DNA from: Pseudomonas fluorescens NCIMB 11764
GTDB lineage: Bacteria > Pseudomonadota > Gammaproteobacteria > Pseudomonadales > Pseudomonadaceae
Direction of reading: 5' to 3'
DNA length: 64,000 nucleotides
NCBI RefSeq assembly: GCF_000293885.2
Contig: NZ_CP010945.1
Coordinates: forward strand, 1,178,001-1,242,000
The notes beneath the pieces are model-generated. The model had not been told where the DNA came from. It made no database searches and worked only from the letters and a program-made list of their open reading frames with translations. Positions 38,610-47,759 of this stretch are shown here, one piece after another. The position numbers and the translations under genes were made by a program. The number at the start of each line of letters is the position of its first letter. The stretch's first letter is position 1.

Positions 38610-39315
38610 GGTGTTTCTCCTTTGCGTTGTGCCAACCGAGATAGACGTAGAGGCCGAGCAGGGCGATCGACATGGCGAACCACTGCACGGCATAAGCGAT
38701 GTGTTTTTCCGGCCCCATGGCCACTACCGGCCAATCGGCCTGGTAGGACGCGGGGCCGGTTTCTGCGCGTAATTCGTAGGCGAACCCGTCACGGTCCAGC
38801 GCCGCCCAGAGCTTGGAAGGTTCGACCGCGGTGACTAATCGAGGCCAGGTGGTGGTGCTCGGATCGGCCTGCAATTGAAAGGTCGCGCCGGGCGAGACGT
38901 AGACCCAGGCATCCAGGCTCAAGGCCTGAGTCGGCGTGGTGAATTGCGGCGGTGTGCGCCGGTCCGGCCACGGCAGCCAGCCGCGATTGACCAGCAGCCA
39001 CAGTCCGGTCGCCTGCTCCTGAAACGGTTGCAGCAGCTCGACGCCGACTTTGCCGTCGCGCTGGCGGTTATCCAGCAACAGGCTGTGTGCCGCATCGAAC
39101 TGGCCGTGCAGGCGAACCCGGCGAAACGCCGGATCTTCGGTGTGTTGCAGCTCGGTGCTGGCCATCGGCGCGGCGGCACGGCGCTCGGCGTAGGTGTGCA
39201 GCAACGCGCTTTTCTCCGCGCCCCGGCTCAGTTGCCAGAAGCCGAGCGAGACCAGCAGCGGCAGCAGGAGCGCGACCACCAGCGTCGGTACGATGCCCGG
39301 CCGAAAGCGCTTCAT
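38575..39315 (-). CDS. SURF1 family oxidase assembly protein
   Basis: 246 residues. Two membrane helices flank a periplasmic domain: N-terminal LVVALLLPLLVSLGFWQLSR and C-terminal YAVQWFAMSIALLGLYVYLG. SURF1 motifs: GFWQLSRG, LLVNRGWLPW and a terminal region starting HIAYAVQWFAMS. SURF1 takes part in haem A insertion into subunit I. The start at 39315 gives the conserved N-terminus; the longer open frame crosses a gene on the other strand. Confidence 0.92.
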   Translation of the reverse strand: MKRFRPGIVPTLVVALLLPLLVSLGFWQLSRGAEKSALLHTYAERRAAAPMASTELQHTEDPAFRRVRLHGQFDAAHSLLLDNRQRDGKVGVELLQPFQEQATGLWLLVNRGWLPWPDRRTPPQFTTPTQALSLDAWVYVSPGATFQLQADPSTTTWPRLVTAVEPSKLWAALDRDGFAYELRAETGPASYQADWPVVAMGPEKHIAYAVQWFAMSIALLGLYVYLGWHNAKEKHHGSGHESTQHV

Positions 39316-39385
39316 GGCTTCGCCAGAAAGTCGGTAGTCGCGATAGCTATACTCAAGTGCATCGCCTTTCCCCCGGAGTCCCACC

Positions 39386-39589
39386 ATGCTCAAAGCAGCC
39401 ATCGTCCTGATGCTGATTGCCACGGTTGTCAGCCTGTTCAGCGGCCTGTTTTTTCTGGTCAAGGACGACAGCAGCTCGAACCGCCTCGTCATTGCCTTGA
39501 GTGTTCGTGTTGCCCTGGCCGCCATCACCGTCGGCTTGATCGCCTGGGGTTTTTTCAGCGGCCAGCTGGTGTCGCATGTGCCCTGGTAA
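39386..39589 (+). CDS. Twin-transmembrane protein, DUF2909 family
   Basis: 67 residues: helix 1 AAIVLMLIATVVSLFSGLFFLV, a short polar loop, helix 2 VALAAITVGLIAWGFF. It matches the small DUF2909 family found beside SURF1 in Pseudomonas cox operons. Odd: it is the only gene of this block on the forward strand, lying antisense inside the operon between coIII and SURF1, so its expression would oppose the cox transcript. Confidence 0.82.
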   Translation: MLKAAIVLMLIATVVSLFSGLFFLVKDDSSSNRLVIALSVRVALAAITVGLIAWGFFSGQLVSHVPW

Positions 39590-39592
39590 GCC

Positions 39593-40480
39593 TCAGAGCA
39601 CGTAGACGAAAACGAACAGTCCGATCCACACCACGTCCACGAAGTGCCAGTACCAACTCGCCGCCTCGAAGCCGAACTGGTGCTCGTTATCGAAATGCCC
39701 ACGCATGACCCGCATCAGCATCACGAAGAGAATGATGGTGCCGATAGTCACGTGAGCGCCGTGGAAACCGGTGAGCATGAAGAACGTCGCGCCGTAGATG
39801 CCCGAACCCAGGGTCAGGCCCAGTTCGTGGTAAGCATGCAGGTACTCTTCGGCCTGAAAACCGAGGAACGCGCAGCCCAGCAACACGGTGATCGCCAGCC
39901 AGATTTTCAATGCGCCGCGGTGGCCTTTTTTCAAGGCGTGGTGGGCGATGGTCACGGTGACGCTGGAACTCACCAATAGAATGGTATTGATCAGCGGCAG
40001 GCCCCAGGGACTGATAACTTCCTTCGGCGGCGGAAACAGTTTGGAATCAGGGTTGTTCAGCAATGGCCAGACAAATTCGAAGTTCGGCCAGAGCATATGT
40101 GCGATGCCTTTGGGACCTTCACCGCCGAGGGCCGGACCGGAAACGTGGCGCACGTAAAACAGCGCACCGAAGAACGCGATAAAGAACATCACCTCCGAGA
40201 AAATGAACCAGCTCATGCCCCAGCGGAACGAGCGGTCCATCTGCGCGCTGTACAAGCCGCCGCGACTTTCCTTGATGACCGTGCCGAACCAGCCGAACAG
40301 CATGTACGCCAGCAGCAGGCCGCCGACGAAAAAAATCAGCGGGCCGTGGGATTCCGGCCGCGCCGCTTTCAGATCGTTGAACCAGGTGGCCAGGCCGAAC
40401 ACGGTGACGAACATCCCGACCGTGGCGATGATTGGCCATTTGCTCTGGGCCGGAACGTAATAATGTTCATGAGTTGCCAT
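39593..40480 (-). CDS. coIII: Cytochrome c oxidase subunit III
   Basis: 295 residues, seven membrane helices. Family motifs include SRGGLYSAQMDRSFRWGMSW near helix 3, HHALKKGHRG, FHGAHVTIGTI and the C-terminal HFVDVVWIGLFVFVYVL. The subunit stabilises the aa3 core. An AAGGAG is 5 bases upstream of the ATG. Confidence 0.95.
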   Translation of the reverse strand: MATHEHYYVPAQSKWPIIATVGMFVTVFGLATWFNDLKAARPESHGPLIFFVGGLLLAYMLFGWFGTVIKESRGGLYSAQMDRSFRWGMSWFIFSEVMFFIAFFGALFYVRHVSGPALGGEGPKGIAHMLWPNFEFVWPLLNNPDSKLFPPPKEVISPWGLPLINTILLVSSSVTVTIAHHALKKGHRGALKIWLAITVLLGCAFLGFQAEEYLHAYHELGLTLGSGIYGATFFMLTGFHGAHVTIGTIILFVMLMRVMRGHFDNEHQFGFEAASWYWHFVDVVWIGLFVFVYVL

Positions 40481-40505
40481 TTATTGTTCTCCTTATCGGG
40501 CACGC

Positions 40506-41057
40506 TCAGCCGCCAGTATTTACAGCCACCGGTGGATGTCGGGCGGTGATATCGAACAGCGTGTAGGACAGCGTCAGGTGCTTCACATCCTTGGGCATGT
40601 CACGGTCAACGATGAAACGTACCGGCATCTCGATCCGTTGACCGGGCTGCAGCACTTGCTGGGTAAAGCAGAAACATTCGGTCTTGTGGAAATACGCCGC
40701 CGCGGCGCTCGGCGCGATGCTCGGCACCGCTTGCGCGCTCATCGGCTTGTCAGTGGGGTTGTGCGCGATGAAGATCATCTCGTTCACCGCCCCCGGGTTG
40801 GCCGTCAGCTCGTCGCTCTTGGGGTAGAAATCCCAGGACATGTCAGCCGAGTTGGTCGACAGGAACTGCACGCGGACCTGCCGCGAGGTATCGACGGTTT
40901 GTTCGCCCTCATACTGGCCGCCAGTCTTGCCATTGATGCCGAATGCCTTGCACATCACGTCGTAGATCGGCACCAGGGCAAACCCGAAAATAAACATCGC
41001 CACCACTACCAGCAGCAGGCGGGTGACCAGCTTCTTCATCGAAATCGAGTCAGCCAT
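40506..41057 (-). CDS. ctaG: Cytochrome c oxidase assembly protein CtaG/Cox11
   Basis: 183 residues. One N-terminal membrane anchor, followed by a periplasmic immunoglobulin-like domain with the copper-binding ECFCFTQQ motif and FIVDRDMP. Cox11 supplies CuB of subunit I. A second Met (MKKLVTRLL) six codons later is a possible start. Separated from the coxA stop by a REP pair, unlike other junctions in this operon. Confidence 0.94.
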   Translation of the reverse strand: MADSISMKKLVTRLLLVVVAMFIFGFALVPIYDVMCKAFGINGKTGGQYEGEQTVDTSRQVRVQFLSTNSADMSWDFYPKSDELTANPGAVNEMIFIAHNPTDKPMSAQAVPSIAPSAAAAYFHKTECFCFTQQVLQPGQRIEMPVRFIVDRDMPKDVKHLTLSYTLFDITARHPPVAVNTGG

Positions 41058-41098
41058 GGGATCCAGCCTCTACGCATAACCCGATAGGAGTGGGCCTT

Positions 41099-41210
41099 TG
41101 TGGCGAGGGAGCTTGCTCCCGCTGGGTCGCGAAGCGGCCCCAAAAGTTTTGCGTCTGCTTCGCAGCCGAGCGGGAGCAAGCTCCCTCGCCACACAGGCTC
41201 GCTCCTACAG
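41099..41210. repeat. REP pair inside the cox operon
   Basis: TGTGGCGAGGGAGCTTGCTC (from 41099) mirrors GAGCAAGCTCCCTCGCCACA (to 41193), with inner stems GGGTCGCGAAGCGGCCC and GCTTCGCAGC, plus an extra GGCTCGCTCCTAC half. It lies between coxA and ctaG in the same transcription direction. Confidence 0.88.
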
Positions 41211-41222
41211 GGGCGAAGGTGT

Positions 41223-42812
41223 TCATTTCACTTCCGGCGGCGTGGTGAACGTGTGATACGGCGCCGGTGACGGGATGCTCCACTCCAGGCCTTCCGCTCC
41301 ATCCCACGGTTTGGCCGGTGCTGGCGGGCCGCCGCGGATGGTCTTGATCACGATGAACAGGAAGAAGATCTGCGTGGCACCGAACATGAACGCGCCGATC
41401 GACGACACCATGTTGAAGTCGGCGAATTGCAGGTTGTAGTCCGGAATCCGCCGCGGCATGCCCGCCAGCCCCACGAAGTGCATCGGGAAGAACGCCATGT
41501 TCATGCCGATGAACGAGAGCCAGAAGTGCAGCTTGCCGAGGGTTTCGTCGTACATGTGGCCGGTCCATTTCGGCAGCCAGTAGTAGGCCGACGCGAAAAT
41601 CCCGAAGATTGCCCCTGGCACCAGCACATAGTGGAAATGCGCGACCACGAAGTAGGTGTCCTGGTACTGGAAGTCTGCCGGGGCGATGGCCAGCATCAAC
41701 CCTGAGAACCCGCCAATGGAAAACAGGATCACGAACGCCACCGCGAATAGCATCGGCGTCTCGAAGGTCAGCGAGCCTTGCCACATGGTGCTCGCCCAGT
41801 TGAACACCTTCACTCCGGTGGGCACCGCGATCAGCAGCGTGGCGTACATGAAGAACAGCTCGCCCACCAGCGGAATGCCGACCACGAACATGTGGTGCGC
41901 CCAGACGATGAACGACAGGAACGCGATACTGGCCGTGGCATAAACCATCGAGGTGTAGCCAAACAGCGGCTTGCGCGAAAAGGCCGGAATGATCGAGCTG
42001 ACGGCACCGAAGGCCGGCAGGATCATGATGTACACCTCAGGGTGACCGAAGAACCAGAACACGTGCTGGAACAACACCGGATCACCGCCGCCGGCGGCAC
42101 TGAAGAAACTGGTGCCGAAGTGAATGTCCATCAGCATCATCGTCACGCAACCGGCCAGCACCGGCATCACCGCAATCAGCAGGAATGCGGTGATCAGCCA
42201 GGTCCAGACGAACAACGGCATTTTCATCAGCGTCATGCCGGGGGCGCGCAAGTTGAGGATGGTCGCGATCACGTTGATCGCGCCCATGATCGAACTGATC
42301 CCCATCAAGTGGATGGCGAAGATGAAGAACGTCACGCTTTCCGGCGCGTAGGTCGTCGAAAGCGGGGCGTAGAACGTCCAGCCGAAGTTCGGCCCGCCAC
42401 CGGGGGTGAACAGGGTCGACACCAGCAGGATGAACGCCGCCGGCAGCAGCCAGAAGCTGAAGTTGTTCATCCGCGGCAGGGCCATGTCCGGTGCGCCGAT
42501 CATCAGCGGGATCATCCAGTTGGCGAGGCCGACGAACGCCGGCATTACCGCACCGAACACCATCACCAGACCGTGCATGGTGGTCATCTGGTTGAAGAAT
42601 TCCGGCTGGACGATCTGTAACCCCGGCTGGAACAGTTCGGCGCGAATCACCATCGCGAACGTACCGCCCAAGAGGAACATGGAGAACGCAAACCACAGGT
42701 ACAGCGTGCCGATATCCTTGTGGTTGGTGGTCAGCACCCAGCGCATCAGACCTTTGGCAGGGCCGTGGGCGTGATCGGTAGCATGACCATGATCATCAAT
42801 GACGGCGCTCAT
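41223..42812 (-). CDS. coxA: Cytochrome c oxidase subunit I (aa3)
   Basis: 529 residues with twelve membrane helices. CuB and haem ligands are visible: WFFGHPEVYIMILPAFG (the His-Tyr pair and the Glu/Tyr of the proton path), WAHHMFVVG (His-His), and VAHFHYVLVPG (haem a3 and haem a His). The early TMHGLVMVFG helix supplies haem a His. Forms the catalytic centre for oxygen reduction. Second gene of the operon, after coxB. Confidence 0.97.
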   Translation of the reverse strand: MSAVIDDHGHATDHAHGPAKGLMRWVLTTNHKDIGTLYLWFAFSMFLLGGTFAMVIRAELFQPGLQIVQPEFFNQMTTMHGLVMVFGAVMPAFVGLANWMIPLMIGAPDMALPRMNNFSFWLLPAAFILLVSTLFTPGGGPNFGWTFYAPLSTTYAPESVTFFIFAIHLMGISSIMGAINVIATILNLRAPGMTLMKMPLFVWTWLITAFLLIAVMPVLAGCVTMMLMDIHFGTSFFSAAGGGDPVLFQHVFWFFGHPEVYIMILPAFGAVSSIIPAFSRKPLFGYTSMVYATASIAFLSFIVWAHHMFVVGIPLVGELFFMYATLLIAVPTGVKVFNWASTMWQGSLTFETPMLFAVAFVILFSIGGFSGLMLAIAPADFQYQDTYFVVAHFHYVLVPGAIFGIFASAYYWLPKWTGHMYDETLGKLHFWLSFIGMNMAFFPMHFVGLAGMPRRIPDYNLQFADFNMVSSIGAFMFGATQIFFLFIVIKTIRGGPPAPAKPWDGAEGLEWSIPSPAPYHTFTTPPEVK

Positions 42813-42848
42813 GGCGTGTCTCCTGCAAACAGATGGGCTGGGCAGGCC

Positions 42849-42866
42849 GGGGCGCGCTGCCCCGAC
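42849..42866. other. Hairpin between coxB and coxA
   Basis: CGGGGC-GCGCT-GCCCCG forms a 6-bp GC stem in the 82-base gap between the two genes. Possibly an mRNA stability element; no U-run. Confidence 0.35.
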
Positions 42867-42894
42867 CGGTTCCTTGGTTGCGCAATAGGCCGGG

Positions 42895-44022
42895 TCATTG
42901 GCTTTCCGCCTGTTTCAGCTCCAGCACTTCTTTAGGAGTGACCATGTCGCCTTTGTTGTTGCCCCAGGCGTTACGTTCGTAGGTCACGACCGCCGCGATA
43001 TCGACTTCCGAGAGCTGCTTGCCGAACGCCGCCATGGCGGTGCCAGGCTTGCCGTGGAAGACGATGCCCAAGTGATCCTTGATCGGGCCGGTGGCGATTT
43101 TCGAGCCCTTGAGTGCCGGGAACATCGGCGGCAAGCCTTGGCCTTCGGCCTGGTGACAGGCCACGCAAGTGGTGTGATAAACCTTGTCGCCACGCTCTTT
43201 AAGCTCGTCGAGGGTCCATTCCTTGCTGGTCAGCTCTTTGAGCTGCATGGCCTCGGCCTTGCGCTCGCCCAGCCATTTTTCGTAATCGGCCTTTTCCTTG
43301 ACCTCGACCACGATCGGCATGAAACCGTGGTCCTTGCCGCACAACTCGGCGCACTGCCCGCGGTAGATGCCAGGTTTGTCGATGCGGGTCCAGGCTTCAT
43401 TGACGAACCCCGGAATCGCATCGCGCTTGACCGCGAAGGCCGGCACCCACCAGGAGTGGATAACGTCAGCGGAGGTCACCAGGAAGCGCACCTTGGCGCC
43501 AATCGGCAGCACCAGTGGCTTGTCGACCTCCAGCAGGTAGTGCTCGCCCTTGGTTTCCTTGTTGTGAATCTGGTCGGCGGGCGTGGCCAGGTTGCTGAAG
43601 AACTCGACGTCCTGGCCCAGGTATTTGTAATGCCACTTCCACTGATAGCCGGTGACCTGGATATCGATATCCGGCTCACTGGCGTCGTACATCTTGATCA
43701 GGGTCGCCGTGGCAGGAACCGCCATGGCCACCAGGATCACGAAGGGCACGATGGTCCAGAGGATTTCGACGGTGGTGCTTTCATGAAATTTTGCGGCCAC
43801 CTGCCCGGTCGAGCGACGGTGGAGGATCATCGACCAGAACATGGCGCCGAAGACGATGATGCCGATCACTACACAGATCCAGAAAATGGTCATGTGCAGG
43901 TCAAATACTGCGTGACTGATTTCAGTCGCTCCCGGCGCCATATTCACAGTCCAGGCGGCGTGCGCCTGACCGAAAATCGACCACAACAGGAGGCCCATCC
44001 AGACGTGTGGATGTCGCATCAT
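42895..44022 (-). CDS. coxB: Cytochrome c oxidase subunit II with C-terminal cytochrome c domain
   Basis: 375 residues. Signal peptide, two membrane helices, and a CuA domain with ligands in VIHSWWVPAF (His) and QCAELCGKDHGFMP (Cys, Glu, Cys, His, Met). A fused c-type haem domain at about 285-375 has CVACH and a Met region (KPGTAMAAF). This caa3-like architecture accepts electrons from cytochrome c4-type donors. First gene of the operon. Confidence 0.96.
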   Translation of the reverse strand: MMRHPHVWMGLLLWSIFGQAHAAWTVNMAPGATEISHAVFDLHMTIFWICVVIGIIVFGAMFWSMILHRRSTGQVAAKFHESTTVEILWTIVPFVILVAMAVPATATLIKMYDASEPDIDIQVTGYQWKWHYKYLGQDVEFFSNLATPADQIHNKETKGEHYLLEVDKPLVLPIGAKVRFLVTSADVIHSWWVPAFAVKRDAIPGFVNEAWTRIDKPGIYRGQCAELCGKDHGFMPIVVEVKEKADYEKWLGERKAEAMQLKELTSKEWTLDELKERGDKVYHTTCVACHQAEGQGLPPMFPALKGSKIATGPIKDHLGIVFHGKPGTAMAAFGKQLSEVDIAAVVTYERNAWGNNKGDMVTPKEVLELKQAESQ

Positions 44023-44392
44023 TGCGGGTTCCCCTTATCGTTCTTGTTATCCCGCCGGCTTTCACCTGCGGCAAGGGAGCGGCATTTCAGACTACGAACT
44101 TGAATCGCCGGGCCTTGCTGCGTGTGCAGTCGGGCGTCATCAGCTAACTCCATTCCCACCCGAGTATAGACAGCGACTGCCACCTCGCAACGTGACGGCG
44201 TAAATGATCTGAAACAGCTGGGACTTGCGTTCAAGGTCCCGAATGGAGAAGGATGCAGACGAGTGGTGGCAAATGGATATAACTGTGATGTCTCAAGGAT
44301 GAAACAATTATGACAAATGCGTCTTAGCCTTTTTCGTATGCAAGCTAAGTTATGTCTTCCCTATTTCATTGCCTTTGTTTCCTGGAGTTTTC
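44023..44392. other. 370-bp divergent intergenic region upstream of coxB
   Basis: It must hold the cox operon promoter (-) and that of the 216-aa gene (+). An AT-rich part near 44280-44360 is the likely promoter zone for the forward gene. I see no convincing operator, terminator or small gene. Confidence 0.5.
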
Positions 44393-45043
44393 ATGAACAC
44401 CGCCGCATTGCGCGAGCAGATCCAAAAAGCCCAACAACACGAGGCCGAGACCGGCCTGTTGACGCGTCAGCTGGAAAGCAAACTGCCTCATCTACACCCC
44501 ACGATCCAATTGCCGGAGGCGGATGCCAACGGCGTGTTGACGCGTTTTGTCGCCGCCTACATCGATGAAGTTCCTGATCTGCTGGATGCAGCCAATGAAG
44601 TCGCCAGGGAAGCGGGTATCGAGTCACAGATCAAACCGGTGCTGAAAATTGCCGAGCAGTACTTCCTTCAGCCGCCGACCATCATGGCGGGTCACATCGG
44701 GCTCGACAGCCTGCTGGACGAAGCCTATCTGGCGCATCGGTTTGTCGAAGAGGTCAACGACCTGTACATCAAGCACTTTGGCCAGCCACTGATCCCATTG
44801 GACATGACTGTCGCCAACCTGATTGCTCACCAACTGATCGGTGAGGAATTTGCCAACCAACTGGATGAGGCGGTGCATCACGCCGTGGACGAGATGCTCA
44901 ACGATGAAAGCTTTGCGCTGGAGTCGGTGGAAGCCTATCGCGAGAAACTCAGCAGCCCCGATACCGGCGCTGCGTGGAAGCGCTGGCCGTGCATGTCACG
45001 CCGGTTGGGCGTAGGGCTGGAGCTGGATCAGCCCGCCGCCTGA
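44393..45043 (+). CDS. Conserved hypothetical protein, 216 aa
   Basis: Predicted soluble, acidic and mainly helical (LREQIQKAQQHEAETGLLTRQ, then YIDEVPDLLDAANEVAREAG). No signal peptide, membrane segment or catalytic motif that I recognise. It holds a fixed place between the cox operon and the SulP gene in pseudomonads, so it is a real gene. The start at 44393 has only a weak ribosome site (GGAGTTTTC). Function unknown. Confidence 0.75.
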   Translation: MNTAALREQIQKAQQHEAETGLLTRQLESKLPHLHPTIQLPEADANGVLTRFVAAYIDEVPDLLDAANEVAREAGIESQIKPVLKIAEQYFLQPPTIMAGHIGLDSLLDEAYLAHRFVEEVNDLYIKHFGQPLIPLDMTVANLIAHQLIGEEFANQLDEAVHHAVDEMLNDESFALESVEAYREKLSSPDTGAAWKRWPCMSRRLGVGLELDQPAA

Positions 45044-45067
45044 TCCAACTGAAAAACCCAAACCCCT

Positions 45068-45155
45068 GTGGGAGCGGGCTTGCTCGCGAAGGCGGTGAGT
45101 CAATCGACATTAATGTTGAATGACCCACCGCCTTCGCGAGCAAGCCCGCTCCCAC
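45068..45155. repeat. Near-perfect 88-bp REP palindrome
   Basis: GTGGGAGCGGGCTTGCTCGC (from 45068) and its exact mirror ending at 45155 form 30-base arms including GAAGGCGGTG, closing over an AT-rich centre. It separates two convergent genes and is the cleanest REP in the window. Confidence 0.92.
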
Positions 45156-45166
45156 ATTGTCTATGT

Positions 45167-46693
45167 TCAGGCCGTAGAACCTACTCCGGTGGTAGTCCGT
45201 AACCGCCCTTCAAGCCTGCGCTTCAACCCTCGCGCTTCAATCAATAGCGTCGAACCCTTGGCCGCATTGGCCCGACCCCATTCTTCAAGCAACTCCAGGC
45301 ACGAGTGATCGATATAGCTCAGGTTATTGAGCGGCACATGCACCGTTGCACCGGCGGGAATGGTCCCCAGCACCTGAGTCAACGCCGGCACCTTGAGAAA
45401 GGTCGCAGCCCCGATCAAGCGCAACTCCATTTCACCGTCCTTGGGCAGATCGATCAGGCTGATCTTCAACCGCGAGGCTTTCCACGCCAGCTTGGCCAGG
45501 GTCAGGCCGAAGCCGATCAGTACGCCGGTCAACAAGTCGGTGAAGACAATCGCCAGCGCTGTCGCGGCGTAGGTGAACATCGGCATCCGGCCATAACGGC
45601 CCAGACTGCGGAAGGCCTTGAGGTCGACCAGTTTGAAACCGGTGTAAACCAGCACACCCGCCAAACTTGCCACCGGAATGCTCTGCAGCACGCTGGACAG
45701 CAGCAACACGAACGCCAGCAGCCATAGGCCATGGAATATCGTCGACAGTCGTGTGGTGGCGCCAGCTTGCACATTGGCCGAGCTGCGCACGATCACGCCG
45801 GTCATGGGCAACGCACCGAGCAGGCCGCAGAGCATGTTGCCGACGCCTTGCGCCGAGAGTTCCCGGTCGAAGTCCGAGCGTTGACCGCTGTGCATGCGGT
45901 CTACCGCAGCGGCAGACAGCAGGGTTTCGGCACTGGCGATGAAGGCGACAGCGAAGGCCGCGATCAGCAAGGTCGGATCAGCAAGATTGAGCAAGTCCGC
46001 CGGTTTCAGCCAGTCGATGGCTTCCGCCAGATTGGCCGGGACCTCCACGCGTTTGACCTGCAAGGCGAGCATCAGGCTGGCGACAGTCGCCAGGCCTACA
46101 CCCAGGAGCGCTCCCGGAATGAAGCGCAGGGAATGCGGGCGCAATTTTTCCCACAGGTACATCATCGCTATGGTTGCGAGCCCGAGCAGGCCGGCCTGCC
46201 AACCAAAAGAAGGCAAGGCTTGCGCCACGGCAGCCGGAAAGGCCGCCAGGTTATCCAGCCCCGACGGTTTGGGCACGGCGTCGAGCATCACATGCACCTG
46301 TGACAATACGATCAGCACGCCAATCCCGGCGAGCATGCCGTAAACCACCGCCGGCGCTGTTACCCGAAACCAGCAGCCCAGTTTCAAACGTCCGGCCACC
46401 AATTGCAGAAACCCCGCCAGCAGCAGAATCGGCCCGAGCATGGCGATGCCGTGCTGGCGCACCAGTTCGAACACCAGAACAGCCAGACCCGCCGCCGGAC
46501 CGCTGACTTGCAGGGGCGACCCCGCGAGCCAACCCACGACCAGACCACCGATGATGCCGGTGATCAGGCCTTTGGCCGGCGGTAATCCCGAAGCGATGGC
46601 GATGCCCATGCACAAGGGCAGGGCGACCAGAAACACAACCACTGAAGCGAGCAGCTCCCGTGGCAGAACAGCTTTGAGTTGCGCAGCACGCAT
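45167..46693 (-). CDS. SulP family anion transporter with C-terminal STAS domain
   Basis: 508 residues. SulP permease core with about 10-12 membrane helices (LASVVVFLVALPLCMGIAIASG, ITGIIGGLVVG), then a STAS domain (about 415-508) with VHVPLNNLSYIDHSCLELLE. Annotated homologues are called sulfate transporters, but the next gene upstream is a beta-carbonic anhydrase, which favours bicarbonate as substrate (inference). The start at 46693 has GGGAGA upstream; an in-frame Met ten codons earlier is less likely. 90 bases after the carbonic anhydrase stop. Confidence 0.88.
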   Translation of the reverse strand: MRAAQLKAVLPRELLASVVVFLVALPLCMGIAIASGLPPAKGLITGIIGGLVVGWLAGSPLQVSGPAAGLAVLVFELVRQHGIAMLGPILLLAGFLQLVAGRLKLGCWFRVTAPAVVYGMLAGIGVLIVLSQVHVMLDAVPKPSGLDNLAAFPAAVAQALPSFGWQAGLLGLATIAMMYLWEKLRPHSLRFIPGALLGVGLATVASLMLALQVKRVEVPANLAEAIDWLKPADLLNLADPTLLIAAFAVAFIASAETLLSAAAVDRMHSGQRSDFDRELSAQGVGNMLCGLLGALPMTGVIVRSSANVQAGATTRLSTIFHGLWLLAFVLLLSSVLQSIPVASLAGVLVYTGFKLVDLKAFRSLGRYGRMPMFTYAATALAIVFTDLLTGVLIGFGLTLAKLAWKASRLKISLIDLPKDGEMELRLIGAATFLKVPALTQVLGTIPAGATVHVPLNNLSYIDHSCLELLEEWGRANAAKGSTLLIEARGLKRRLEGRLRTTTGVGSTA

Positions 46694-46783
46694 GGTGATT
46701 CTCCCGAAGATTTCTTCAGGCATGGCGTGGCCTGGCCGCTGAAACAGCGGCCAGGGTCAAACCACACAGATTTTTAGGAAGAT

Positions 46784-47515
46784 TTAGAAGCGCGCTTTGG
46801 GCGTCGCCACCGGAATCGGATGGCTGCCATCGAGCGGCAGGAAACGCCCCTGATCGGCGTCATAAGCTTTGATTGCGCTGGTTTCGATGTCATAGACCCA
46901 GCCATGGATGAACAGATGACCGTTCGCCATGCGCGAGGCTACCGAGGGATGAGTACGCAGGTGCTGCAGTTGGGCGATGACATTCTCTTCGGTGAGGATG
47001 TGCATTGTTTCGTTTTCGTCGGTGCAGTTGCAGTTGTCGTGCACCATGGATTTCGCGACTTCCGCATGCCGCAGCCAGGCTTTGACCGTGGGCATCTTTT
47101 CCAGGCTGTCGGGATTGAGCACGGCACGCATCGCGCCACAATCGGAGTGGCCGCAGATGATGATGTGTTGCACGCCCAGCGCCAGCACCGCGTACTCGAT
47201 GGCGGTGGAAACACCGCCGTTCATTTGGCCATAAGGCGGTACGACGTTGCCGACGTTGCGAGTCACGAACAGATCGCCAGGCGAACTGTGGGTGATCAGT
47301 TCGGGCACGATGCGCGAGTCGGCGCAGGTAATGAACATCGCCCTTGGCTGTTGGGCGGTGGCGAGTTTTTTGAAGAGCTCTTCCTGCTGCGGAAAGATCT
47401 CATGATGAAAATGCAAAAAACCATCAACGATATGCTTCAACGCTGCATCGGCGGTTTCCGCCTCGGGTTGGGCTGAAGCCGACGCAGCCAACGGCTGTTT
47501 ATCCTTGTCACTCAT
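46784..47515 (-). CDS. Beta-class carbonic anhydrase
   Basis: 243 residues. Zinc ligands and catalytic Asp-Arg pair are visible: CADSRIVPELI and CGHSDCGAM, plus GDLFVTRNVGNVVPPY. Catalyses CO2/bicarbonate interconversion. It has a longer, polar N-terminus than E. coli Can. Pairs with the SulP gene on the same transcript. In P. aeruginosa the homologue at this place is psCA1, important at ambient CO2. Confidence 0.93.
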   Translation of the reverse strand: MSDKDKQPLAASASAQPEAETADAALKHIVDGFLHFHHEIFPQQEELFKKLATAQQPRAMFITCADSRIVPELITHSSPGDLFVTRNVGNVVPPYGQMNGGVSTAIEYAVLALGVQHIIICGHSDCGAMRAVLNPDSLEKMPTVKAWLRHAEVAKSMVHDNCNCTDENETMHILTEENVIAQLQHLRTHPSVASRMANGHLFIHGWVYDIETSAIKAYDADQGRFLPLDGSHPIPVATPKARF

Positions 47516-47759
47516 GAATTCATCCTCATTGGCGGAGTCAGGGAATTTTCCCGTTTTGTCCGGTGTGAAGCCAGTGGCTGTTTAAAAAACATCCAGGTCG
47601 GAAATCTCGACCCGTCAGTCACTCGATGAACAAGGTAGCTGCCGAAACTTAACTCAAACTGAATCAACTGCTCTAGAACGTGCGTTACAGGTTACAAAAA
47701 ATGTGACCAGGCTAATTATGTCGCACGTTTCCTACTACTCAACCATAGGCCAATTGTCC

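Noticed and set aside
41778..42620. Long open frames antisense to coxA and other cox genes
   Set aside because: They are the codon-bias mirror of strongly conserved oxidase genes and carry no start signal.
44280..44392. Promoter or operator sites in the coxB/44393 divergent gap
   Set aside because: AT-rich stretches exist but no pair of elements is close enough to a consensus to annotate.
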